Source of the DNA: Planctomycetaceae bacterium
GTDB lineage: Bacteria > Planctomycetota > Planctomycetia > Pirellulales > Thermoguttaceae
Assembly (NCBI GenBank): GCA_031289675.1
Contig: JAITOZ010000263.1
Coordinates: forward strand, 1 to 34,660
Length of the DNA stretch: 34,660 nt
Direction: 5' to 3'
Part shown: positions 8,078 through 18,200 of the stretch, one piece after another
Numbering within the stretch: position 1 is the first letter of the stretch
How the letters are laid out: each line of letters begins with the position of its first letter
Program-made: the position numbers and the translations under genes
Notes under the pieces: generated by a model
The model's input: only the letters and a program-made list of their open reading frames with translations
The model's database searches: none
What the model was told of the DNA's origin: nothing

Positions 8078-10714
8078 TTATGTCCGTTTGTAACCTGCTT
8101 TTCTTGCTGCCTTTTTACGCACCGTCCGCTTGACCGCCGGTCCTTTGGCTGCCTTCGCAGCAAGCATATCCGTTGCCGACTCAAACGTAATTTCTTCGAG
8201 TGCCATCCCCTTCGGAACGGTAACGTTGGTAACGCCGTCGGTGATATAATCACCGAAACGCCCCTCTAATACCCGTACCGGTTTGCCGGTTACCGGCGAA
8301 TCTGCAAACGCTTTGAGCGGTTCTTTCGGTGCCGTTGCAGCCGCGCGATGTCTGCGAACCTTCGGCTGCGATAATAATTCCTCCGCTTTCAGAAAGACAA
8401 CGTCCAAAGGTGAAACGTCTTCAGGCAGCGACCGCGTTTCCTTGCCGCAACTGATATAAGGTCCGAATTTTCCGTTCTGCACGACAACATCTTCACCGTT
8501 GTAATTGCCGAGATAACGGGGCAGCGTCAATAATTGCAACGCTGTTTTTAAATCGACCGTTTCGGCGGTCATTCCCTTCAAAAGCGACGCATTTTTTTTA
8601 TCTTTGTCTTCCGTCTCGCCGAGTTGAATATATGTACCGAATCGTCCGCTTTTGATAAACACCGGTTTTTGCGTTTCAGGGTCAACGCCGAGCGGTTTTT
8701 CGGCTCGCTGCGCCGATTCAAGCAACTCCAACGCCTTTTGGTGCGTCAATTCGTCCGGCGGCAAATCGTTCGGAATACTGCCCCGCTCTTCGCCCCGCTG
8801 TACGTATGGTCCAAAACGTCCGTTGCGGACAACAATGAAATTTTCCGTTACTGAATCCTTGGAGGGCAGCACAAACGAATTGACCTCTGCCGGGTCGATT
8901 TTGCCGGAATTTTTATCCGACAGGTGTTCTACGAGAGGCTGGAGTCCTTTGCTGCTGTCGAAATAAAATTCTTTCAGATAGTGCAGAGACTTCAATTCGC
9001 CGCGGCTGATGGCATCCAGTTGGTCCTCCATCTGTGCCGTAAAAGCATAATCAACCAGTCCGGGCAGATGTTCTTCGAGTAACCGGCTGACTGAAAACGC
9101 CGTCCACGTCGGCACCAGCGCACCGCCTTTTTTGAATACATAATTACGGGCTAATATCGTTTCGATAATGGACGCATACGTACTCGGTCTGCCGATGCCT
9201 TTGTCGGTGAGCGTTTTCGTTAAAGCGGCTTCGCTGTATCGCCCCGGCGGCTGTGTTATATGCGGCTTCGGTTCCAGTTTCTGTGTGCGGAGTGTATCGC
9301 CGGTCTTTACATCCGGCAGCAGCGTTTCCCTGTCCGCCAAATCGGCTTCGGGGTCATCACTGCCTTCGACATAAGCCCGAAAGTAACCGGCAAATTCTAT
9401 CATTTTTCCGCTGGCTGAAAATAACGCATCGTCAATTTGTATAGTTATCTGCTTGCGTCTGATTTTTGCGTCTGTCATCTGACTGGCAATCGTCCGTTTC
9501 CAAATCAAGTCGTATAGCCGGTACTGTTCGCCTGTCAGCGTCCCCCGCAAATTTTCCGGTAACTCGAAAACGCTGCCTGCCGGTCGGACGGCTTCGTGTG
9601 CTTCCTGCGCATTTTTGACATTCGTCTTGTAATAACGCGGTGAAGGGGGCAAGTATTCCTTGCCGTATTCACGTCCAATATGATTGCGAGCAGCCCGAAG
9701 TGCCTCTTCAGACAAATTCGTCGAATCGGTACGCATATAAGTAATGTATCCGTTTTCGTACAAACTCTGTGCCAGCGACATCGTTGTCCGTGCCGTAAAA
9801 CCGAACTTCCGGTTCGCCTCCTGTTGCAGCGTACTGGTTGTGAAGGGCGGATACGGTCTTTCCGTATAGGGCTTTTCTTCGACCGACTTCACTTCGGCAG
9901 GTTTTTGTAACAAATGCTCCGCTAATTTTTTGACCGCCGGTTCGCCGAGCAGAATGAAATCGTCCGGCTTGAGCAGTTTGCCCGTTGCGGAGTCAAAATC
10001 TTTTCCTGCCGGTATTTTTTGCTTGCCGACGGAAATCAATACGCCTTGTAACGGTTTCATTCCGGCATTGACGATATTGAACAAACCGAGTAAATCCCAA
10101 TAGTTTGCTGAATGAAAGGCGATACGTTCTTTTTCCCGTTCGACAATCAGCCGCACGGCAACACTTTGCACTCTGCCGGCGGACAGTTTCGGGGCAATTT
10201 TTCTCCAGAGCAGCGGCGAAACTTCATACCCGAAGAGCCGGTCAATAATCCGGCGGGTCTCCTGTGCCTCTACCAGACGGTAATCAATGGAACGGGGCGA
10301 TGACAGGGCTTCATCAATCGCCGATTTCGTGATTTCGTGAAAAACGAGCCGGTGAATCGGCACATCCGGTTTGAGCGTTTCGACAAGATGCCAACTGATG
10401 GCCTCGCCTTCACGGTCTTCATCTGTTGCGAGATAGAGGTCTTTTGCTTCTTTAAGAAGTTCTTGTAACTTTTTTATTTGCTTGCGTTTATCACTTGGTT
10501 CTATGTAAATCGGCTCAAATTTTTTATACACATTGACACCGAGCCGGGACCAAGTCTCTTTTTTGTATTTTGCCGGTATTTCTGCGGCGGTTCGAGGCAG
10601 GTCCCGAATATGACCGATACTCGCTTCGACAACATAGTCTTTGCCGAGAAACCGGCTAATCGTTCGGGCTTTGGCAGGTGACTCAACGATAACGAGCGAA
10701 TAACTTTTCGGCAT
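8078..10714 (-). CDS. topA: DNA topoisomerase I (type IA)
   Basis: The 878-residue protein relaxes negative supercoils by a transient 5'-phosphotyrosine break. It begins with the TOPRIM domain (VIVESPAKARTISRFLGKDY, then DEDREGEAISWH with the acidic metal ligands). It then has SAGRVQSVAVRLIVEREKE and the active-site block GYITYMRTDST, with the catalytic Tyr at about residue 326. After about residue 600 the usual four-Cys zinc fingers are missing. Instead there are about four topoisomerase C-terminal repeats of the form GRFGPYVQ/GRFGTYIQ/GKFGPYISC/GRFGDYITDG, ending in a Lys/Arg-rich tail (KRTVRKKAARKAGYKRT) that could bind DNA. This repeat-only tail is known in several phyla. The ATG at 10714 is standard. 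The gene is divergent from the UDP-sugar dehydrogenase gene and convergent with the pseudopilin gene. Confidence 0.97.
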   Translation of the reverse strand: MPKSYSLVIVESPAKARTISRFLGKDYVVEASIGHIRDLPRTAAEIPAKYKKETWSRLGVNVYKKFEPIYIEPSDKRKQIKKLQELLKEAKDLYLATDEDREGEAISWHLVETLKPDVPIHRLVFHEITKSAIDEALSSPRSIDYRLVEAQETRRIIDRLFGYEVSPLLWRKIAPKLSAGRVQSVAVRLIVEREKERIAFHSANYWDLLGLFNIVNAGMKPLQGVLISVGKQKIPAGKDFDSATGKLLKPDDFILLGEPAVKKLAEHLLQKPAEVKSVEEKPYTERPYPPFTTSTLQQEANRKFGFTARTTMSLAQSLYENGYITYMRTDSTNLSEEALRAARNHIGREYGKEYLPPSPRYYKTNVKNAQEAHEAVRPAGSVFELPENLRGTLTGEQYRLYDLIWKRTIASQMTDAKIRRKQITIQIDDALFSASGKMIEFAGYFRAYVEGSDDPEADLADRETLLPDVKTGDTLRTQKLEPKPHITQPPGRYSEAALTKTLTDKGIGRPSTYASIIETILARNYVFKKGGALVPTWTAFSVSRLLEEHLPGLVDYAFTAQMEDQLDAISRGELKSLHYLKEFYFDSSKGLQPLVEHLSDKNSGKIDPAEVNSFVLPSKDSVTENFIVVRNGRFGPYVQRGEERGSIPNDLPPDELTHQKALELLESAQRAEKPLGVDPETQKPVFIKSGRFGTYIQLGETEDKDKKNASLLKGMTAETVDLKTALQLLTLPRYLGNYNGEDVVVQNGKFGPYISCGKETRSLPEDVSPLDVVFLKAEELLSQPKVRRHRAAATAPKEPLKAFADSPVTGKPVRVLEGRFGDYITDGVTNVTVPKGMALEEITFESATDMLAAKAAKGPAVKRTVRKKAARKAGYKRT

Positions 10715-10738
10715 ATTTTACTTTGATATTACTTTTAG

Positions 10739-10767
10739 TTGACAACGAACATCCGGTAGCGGACAAT
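10739..10767 (+). promoter_or_regulatory. Putative promoter of the UDP-sugar dehydrogenase gene
   Basis: A perfect TTGACA (10739-10744) is followed after exactly 17 bases by GACAAT (10762-10767), giving a start site near 10774 and a leader of about 56 bases. The -35 lies within the left arm of a perfect inverted repeat. The -10 matches the consensus at four of six positions, so this is a prediction only. Confidence 0.4.
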
Positions 10768-10769
10768 AT

Positions 10770-10798
10770 ATCCTAGAACGGTTTGCGTCCGTTGTCAA
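10770..10798 (-). promoter_or_regulatory. Putative topA promoter
   Basis: On the minus strand TTGACA (10793-10798) is followed after 17 bases by TAGGAT (10770-10775), giving a start near 10763 and a leader of about 50 bases to the topA ATG. It faces and overlaps the rightward promoter, so the two transcription starts would overlap by about ten bases. The -10 is imperfect. Confidence 0.4.
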
Positions 10799-10829
10799 CC
10801 GTTGTCCATTCCCCTATGTTTTTATTGTT

Positions 10830-12158
10830 ATGAAAGACAAACTTGCTAAACTAATCCAAAATAAGACCGCCAAGGTCGGAATCATCGGTCTGGGATATGT
10901 CGGCTTGCCCCTTATCCGTGCCTTTATCAATGCCGGTTTCAAGACCATCGGCTACGATATTGATGCCGAAAAGGTCAAAAAACTCAAGGCGGGTAAAACC
11001 TATATCGAACACATTAGTGCCGATTGGATAAAGACTTGCGTCAAAGACGGCACGTTCGAACCGACCGCCGATATGAGCCGCCTGCCGGAAGCCGATGCAC
11101 TGATAATCTGCGTGCCGACACCGCTTAACGAAAGCCGCGACCCCGACTTATATTACGTTGAATCGACAACTGAAGCGGTTGCACAGCATCTGCGCCCCGG
11201 TCAGTTGATTTCACTCGAAAGCACGACGTACCCCGGTACGACGCGGGACGTAATGATTCCGATTTTGCAAAAACACAAGCCGAAACTGACTGTCGGCAAG
11301 GATTATTTCGTTGCTTACAGTCCCGAACGTGAAGACCCCGGCAATATTAACTTTACGGCGGACGGGATTCCGAAACTTGTCGGCGGTTACGATGCGGCAA
11401 GCAGTGTGTTGGCGGTCGCTTTGTACTCGCACGCCATCGTTAAGGTGATTCCCGTTTCTTCGTGTGAAGTTGCCGAAGCGGCAAAATGCGTTGAGAATAC
11501 GTACCGCTGCGTCAATATCGCTATGGTCAACGAATTAAAAATCGTCTTTGACCGGCTTGGTATTGATGTTTGGGAAGTTATTGATGCGGCGAAAACGAAG
11601 CCGTTCGGCTTTCAGGCGTTTTATCCCGGTCCCGGTCTCGGCGGACATTGTATTCCGATAGACCCGTTTTATTTGAGTTGGTGCGCAAGAAAAGCCGGTT
11701 TGACAACGCGGTTCATTGAATTGGCGGGCGAAGTCAATACGGGAATGCCGCTTTATGTTATCCGGCGGGTTGCCGATGCGTTGAACAATGCTGCGAAACC
11801 GTTGAAGGGCAGCAAGATATGCGTTTTGGGGGTTGCGTACAAAAAGGACGTGGACGACCCGCGGGAAAGTCCGTCGTTTGAATTGATAGAGCGTTTGCTG
11901 GCGAAGGGGGCGGTCGTAACGTACAATGACCCGCATATTCCGCATTTGCCGAAGATGCGGCATTATCCGAAGATGCCGGCGATGAATAGTCAGGAGTTGA
12001 CCGCAGAGTTTCTTTCATCGCAGGACTGCATTTTGATAGCGACCGACCATACGAAGTACGATTACGAGTTTATCGTCAAGCACGCCCGGTTGGTGGTGGA
12101 CAGCCGCAACGCAGCCGGAAAAGTTAAAACCGGACGCAGCAAGATTGTGAAGGCGTGA
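10830..12158 (+). CDS. UDP-N-acetylglucosamine 6-dehydrogenase family (WbpA-like)
   Basis: The 442-residue protein has the three-domain layout of the UDP-glucose/GDP-mannose dehydrogenase superfamily. The N-terminal NAD-binding motif is VGIIGLGYVGLPLIRAF (GxGxxG), and VPTPL and ESTTYPGTT follow. The catalytic block GPGLGGHCIPIDPFYL has the nucleophilic Cys at about residue 274, and the C-terminal UDP-binding domain carries VLGVAYKKDVDDPRESP. The GGHCIPIDPFYL form is typical of the enzymes that oxidise UDP-GlcNAc (WbpA/WbpO group) rather than UDP-glucose. The product would be a UDP-N-acetyl-uronate for surface polysaccharide. No other polysaccharide genes adjoin it, so it may be free-standing. 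Family assignment is firm; the exact sugar is inferred. Confidence 0.92.
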   Translation: MKDKLAKLIQNKTAKVGIIGLGYVGLPLIRAFINAGFKTIGYDIDAEKVKKLKAGKTYIEHISADWIKTCVKDGTFEPTADMSRLPEADALIICVPTPLNESRDPDLYYVESTTEAVAQHLRPGQLISLESTTYPGTTRDVMIPILQKHKPKLTVGKDYFVAYSPEREDPGNINFTADGIPKLVGGYDAASSVLAVALYSHAIVKVIPVSSCEVAEAAKCVENTYRCVNIAMVNELKIVFDRLGIDVWEVIDAAKTKPFGFQAFYPGPGLGGHCIPIDPFYLSWCARKAGLTTRFIELAGEVNTGMPLYVIRRVADALNNAAKPLKGSKICVLGVAYKKDVDDPRESPSFELIERLLAKGAVVTYNDPHIPHLPKMRHYPKMPAMNSQELTAEFLSSQDCILIATDHTKYDYEFIVKHARLVVDSRNAAGKVKTGRSKIVKA

Positions 12159-12277
12159 CAGATTTCTTCTATGAATATTTTCGTTCGTTCGTCTATATTT
12201 TTGAGGAAAGCAAAAATTACCGGTACGCTGCGGACGTGAATCTCTCTCTGCACGCATAAAGTATACTCCCAAAAATT

Positions 12278-12282
12278 AAGGA
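12278..12282 (+). promoter_or_regulatory. Shine-Dalgarno site deciding the A2M start
   Basis: AAGGA lies four bases before the first ATG (12287) and seven before the second (12290). The second spacing is closer to optimal, so the start at 12290 is preferred. Sites this clear are uncommon in the window. A TATACT box at 12262-12267 sits just upstream but has no matching -35, and its distance would leave a very short leader. Confidence 0.45.
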
Positions 12283-12289
12283 ACCGATG

Positions 12290-15200
12290 ATGAATCGACT
12301 ATTTTTACCGTTTATACTGATGATTAGCGGCTCTATGACGTTTGCTGCGGAGAACAATCCGATTCCCCAAGCCGACAAACTTATTAGGGAGGGGCTGCAC
12401 AAAGACGCTCTCGACCTTTTACGTCCCTGGATGCTTGATGCGAAAAATGTAACGGAGAGTACCGATGTCCGCACTGCCGTTAAACGTGTCGCCGATACGC
12501 TCCAGCAGTTAAATCAAAGTGCGGAAATTGATGCGTTCCTCGAAGAAGCCGCCGAAATTCACAAAAACAACCGGCGTGTGTTGAGAGCCGTTGCCGATAC
12601 ATATCGGCTGATACCGCATTACGGGGTCATTGTTGACGGCAAGTTTCAACGGGGTCCGCATCGGGGCGGAAACGCTGTTGACAGCAGCCGGCGGGATAGA
12701 ATCCGTGCGCTGCAACTTTATACGGCAATATTGCCGATGCTGCCGAAAAAGACGGAAAATCAAGTTCACGAGGCGGAATTCTTTTTGAACTTTGCGGATA
12801 TTTTTCTCGAAACGCGGCAGTTCGGCGGGGCTTGGCAGTTACAGATACTGTCCGATTTAACACTGCTGCCCGATTACGAAGAAAGACGTTACCGCTACGC
12901 CGGCGCATCCTATGCTCCTGTTGATGAAGACGGCAATCCCGTTTTTTATTATGTTCCCGACTCGTTTGAGACGGCAAAAAATGACGGCGAACGCTGGCGG
13001 TGGACACTCAAAGAAGCGGTACGATACGATGAATCCAATTCGGCGGCAGTGCTGATGCGGCAAGCCGATTTTTACCGAACGCAGTTCGGTACGGAAACGT
13101 TGTCGTCTTTCGGGTATTTTCACCGCCCTGCCGCCCGTAACAAAACGGACGAATCCGGCAAGACGGCAAGCATATTGAGTCTTGAAACGCTGCCGGATGA
13201 AGAAACAATAGCGCAACTGGCAACGGGTATAAAGCGGTTCACGCTGCCGGACGAATTCAATCCGATAAAACTGTTACAAAAAGTATTCAAAACAGAACCG
13301 CTCCTTGCTGCCGGACGGCTTGCACAGATTTACACAAACCGCCTGCAATTCGGCAAAGCCGCTCAATACTACCGGAAGACTCTTGAACTGAACGGGAAAG
13401 ATACACATTCGCACGAACAACTTGACCAAATCGTTAAGAACTGGGGACGTTTTGAACCTGCCGGTTCCCGCATTGCCGGTCTCAATGCCGAATTGCGGTA
13501 TATTTTCCGTAACGGAAAGAAAGTCAGTCTAACGGTACACGAGGTGAACGTCCGGCAGTTGATGGACGATATTAAAGTTTATCTGAAATCGGAACCGAAG
13601 CAACTCGATTGGCGGCAGACAGAAATAGACAATATCGGCTCGAAACTTGTTTTCGATAAACCGAACCGGGAGTTCCGTAAAAAATATCTCGGCAAAAAAA
13701 TTGCCCAATGGAGCGTCAATTTAACGCCGGCAGCAAAGCATTTTGATAAAACAGAAATAATTCATTTTTCGTACAAAAAATCCGGTGCGTATCTCATCCG
13801 TGCCGAAATGGAGAACGGCAACGCTGAATCGGCACTTCTTTGGCTTGACGATACCGCCGTTGTGATGAAGCCGCTTGCCGCAGATGCGAAGAGTCTCTAT
13901 TACCTTGCCGATGCAAAAACGGGTACGCAGAGTCTCTATTACACTGCCGATGCACAAACGGGAGAGCCGATAGCGTCGGCGGACGTGAATGTTTTCGGTT
14001 ACAGGGTTGAATACAAAAACTTGCCCGAAGCGAACAACCGCCGCCGTCAGGACCCGAATCCGACCTGGATTTTTCAGGAGGAAAATTTCAAGACCGACGA
14101 AAACGGTTTGTGTTTTATTCCGACCGGAAATCGGGGAACGTTTACAACGCTCTTTACGGTCAATAACGGAGAACGTTTCGCCTTTCTGGGCTTTAACCCT
14201 ATCTGGTACAGCGGCGGTGTTGACCGGCAGAATAATAATACGAAAGCATTTATTATCACGGACAGACCGGTTTATCGTCCGAAAGACAAAGTTCAAATCA
14301 AGGTTTGGCTTGGCAGCGGACAATATGAACAGCCGGAAAAAAATGCTTGGGCAGAGCAGCCCGTTAATTACACCGTCCGCAACCCGCGGAACGAACTGTT
14401 TGTTGAAAAAAAGGGCGTACTACTTGACCAACACGGCGGTTTGACGGCAGAATTAGAGTTACCGAAAGACGCAATGCTCGGCGAGTATAACATCATCGTT
14501 GGAGGCAGCGGCAGCGCAACATTCCGCGTTGAAGAATACAGAAAGCCGGAATATGAAGTCAGTATTGATTCGCCGAAAGACCCTGTTGCGCTCGGCGGCA
14601 AAATCACCGCAACGGTCAAAGCGAAGTATTATTTCGGTTCGCCTGTTGTCAATGCAGCCGTCAAGTATAAAGTTCTTCGGCAAAAAGCGAACGCTGACTG
14701 GTATCCGATTTGTCCCTGGGATTGGCTTTACGGTAACGGATACGGCTGGCTTGCTTACGATGCGGATTTTCTGCCCCGCTGGGGACAATGGGGCTGCTGC
14801 CGACCGATGCCGCCGTGGCTGCCGATACATCAGGGACCGCCGGAAGTCGTTGCCGAAGCGGAAACGAAAATCAAGCCGGACGGAACCGCCGAAATCGTCA
14901 TTGATACGGCAGCGGCAAAAGAAATGTTCCCCGATGAAGACCAGCGTTATACGATAACGGCGGAAGTCGTTGACACTTCGAGACGGACAATCACCGCATC
15001 GGGCAACGTTTTGGTATCAAGAAAACCGTTTAATGTCTATGCGTGGGGCAATCGGGGCTATTTTACAGAAGACCAAAAAATTGCCGCCCGATTTCAAGCC
15101 CGCCGTTTGGACGGCAAACCGGTCAGCGGCACCGGAACGGCAAAACTGTTCCTGTTATCTTATGCCCCTGACGGAGCGGGCAAAGGTGTTCGTGTAACGG

Positions 15201-18200
15201 AAAAAGAAGTTTATACAGAAAATGTTACATTTAATACCGAAGGAACTGCTCAATTCAATATGAATGCCGCTCAAGCCGGTCAATACCGTCTGTCGTGTAC
15301 GCTCAACGGTCAGGAAGGCGGATACGTCTTTAATATCTATCCGCTGAAAAATACAGCGGACAAAAAGATACCGGACAAGGCGGCGGTTCTTACCGCTGAC
15401 CGGTTCAAGTATCATACCCTCGAATTGATACCGGATAAAACGGAGTATGCGCCGCAGGAGACGGTCAAACTTCGGGTCAATGCCGACCGTGAAAATGCGG
15501 CTCTTGTGCTGCTCGTGCGGAAACAAAAACCGGTGCTGTTAAGACTGATCGGCAAATCCGCCGAGGTAGAGATTCCCGTCGAGAAAAGCGATATGCCGAA
15601 CTTTTTCGTTGAAGCATTGACCGTTGCCGGCGGCGAAGTCATAAGCGAAGTCAAAGAAATTGTTGTTCCGCCGCAAAAAAAGGTTTTGAATGTCGAAGTC
15701 AAACCGGAGAGCGAAACCTATAAGCCGGGTTCAAAGGCGAAGGCAAAACTAATCGTAACAGATATAGAAGGCAAGCCTGTTACAGCGCAACTTGCCGTTG
15801 CCGTTTATGATAAATCCGTTGAGTACATTTCCGGCGGCTCGAATGTCGAAGATATTAAGAAGTATTTTTGGAGTTGGCACCGGTTTTACGAACCGGCATT
15901 GCAGTCGAACCTCCGCCGTCTCTGGTACGGAATGCCCGATCCTGATAAGCCGCCGATGCAGCCACTCGGTCTTTTCGGCAACACGGCACTGCGGAACTTC
16001 GGGATATCTAGGAGTAGTATGAAAAAATCCGATGGTGTTAAGATGCTGTCGGAAGCCGCACCGGCAGCACCGGCAGGGGCAATGGATTCAAGCGGTAATA
16101 TATCCGGTGCCGTCGCGGAGAGTAATCTGGCCGACGGGGGTCAGGCATCGGAACAAGGTGCGCCGGCAGCGGTTAGAACCAACTTTGCGGATACGGCATT
16201 GTGGCTCGGTGCTGTTGAAACAGATAAAAACGGCGTTGCGGAAATCGAGTTGACAATGCCGGAGTCGCTCACCGCTTGGAAAATCAACGTCTGGTCGATG
16301 GCAGAGGGAACCCGTGTCGGTTACGGAAATACCGAAGTCATCACCCGCAAAGATTTGATACTGCGGATGCTTGCGCCGCGTTTCCTGACCGAACACGACC
16401 AGTGTACGTTCAGTGCTGCCGTGCATAATTATACGGCATCGGAACAGAACGTTGCGGTCAGTTGCGAAACCTCTTTTACTCCGGCTTCGGCGAAACAGGT
16501 TCGTATCAAGCCGAACGGGGAAACCCGCATTGATTGGAATGTCGAAGCGAAACAAGCAGGCGAGATGAAAGTTCGGATGACCGCTTCGGCAGACGGCGAA
16601 TCCGACGGTGTCGAACAAACGCTGCCGGTGTACGTTCACGGAATGTTAAAAACCGACTCGTATTCGGCATTCATCGCAGCAGAAAAAAGTTCCGCCGCTT
16701 TTGACATAACGGTTCCCGCCGAAAGTAAAACGGAACAGCGGAAGTTGACGGTCAAGTTCACGCCGTCGCTTGCCGCTTCGATGATGGATGCGCTGCCGTA
16801 TCTCGTGGAATATCCTTACGGCTGCACGGAACAGACGTTAAACCGGTTTCTGCCGGCGGTCATTATCCGGCAGCATATCAGCCCGAAGGGACGCAAGCCG
16901 GAACAAATTGTAACGGACGAGATGATTCAGGACGGTATCAAAAAATTGGCGAATATGCAGTGCAGCGGCGGCGGCTGGGGCTGGTTCAGCGGATACGGCG
17001 AAACGGGGTCCGCACATTTAACCGCTTTGGTTGTTCACGGTCTGCAACTTGCCGAAACCTGTGATGTCAAAGTGCCGCCGGAAATGCTTCAACGCGGACA
17101 GAATTGGCTCAAACAATATCAGCGCGAACAACTGAAACTGCTGAAATCGCACGATAAAAAACACAACAAAGAGTACGCCGATGAGACCGATGCGTTCGTT
17201 TTGATGGTACTTTCCGAACGGTATTGGCTGCCTGCGGTCGATGTACCGACAGCGGATATGCTGAATTTTTTGCGGCGGGACAAAGGACACCTGTCGCCTT
17301 ACGGAGTAGCGATGCTCGGCATTGCGGACAGTTCGCTGCCGGGCAAGCACAACCTCGATGAGTATGTCAAAATACTGGAACAGTATCTTGTCATCGACAA
17401 CGAAAATCAGACGGCGTATTTGAATTTGCAAAGTGCTTCCGGCTGGTGCTGGTGGACGTGGCACGGCAGTGAATTCGAGACACAGGCTTATTATCTGAAA
17501 CTGCTGATGCGGTCGAATCCGAAGAGTCCGCACGCTCCGCCCGCGGTCAAGTATCTGCTCAATAACCGCAAACACGCAACATACTGGAACTCGACGCGGG
17601 ATACGGCAATCTGCATCGAAGCCTTCGCTGAATTTCTCCGTACAAGCGGTGAAAACAAGCCGGATGTTACCGTTGACGTGTTATTGGACGGCGTAGTCAA
17701 AAAGACTGTCCATTTCACGGAGGAGAATCTGCTGACCGCCGACAACACGCTTGTTTTGGAAAAAGATGCCGTTACATCAGGTAAACATACTGTCGAGTTG
17801 CGGACACATCAGACATCACCGCAGCCGTCGCCGTTGTACATCACGGCTTTTCTCGAAAACTTTACACTTGAAAATCCGATAAAAAAAGCCGGTCTCGATG
17901 TCCGTATCGAACGTAAAATTTACAAACTCGTCCGCAATGAATCGGCAAACACACAGGTTGCCGGCGGCAGCGGACAGGTGGTCAGCCTGAAAACGGAAAA
18001 GTACAACCGGATACCTGCCGATGAGTTATCCGACCGGTTTCACAGCGGCGACTTGATTGAAATCGAATTGACGATTGACAGCAAGAACGACTATGAAAGC
18101 ATTTTGATTGAAGACCGCAAGGCGGCGGGGTTAGAACCGGTTGATGTCCGCAGCGGCTACAACGGTAACGAGTTGGGAGCATACAGCGAATTTCGGGACG

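Larger units (their letters stand above)
10738..10799. repeat. Perfect 10-bp inverted repeat between topA and the dehydrogenase gene
   Basis: GTTGACAACG at 10738-10747 is repeated in inverted orientation as CGTTGTCAAC at 10790-10799, with 42 bases between. Each arm contains a TTGACA pointing inward. The arms could be shared -35 elements, operator half-sites, or both. A partial third copy (CCGTTGTCC) overlaps the right arm at about 10799-10807. Confidence 0.6.
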
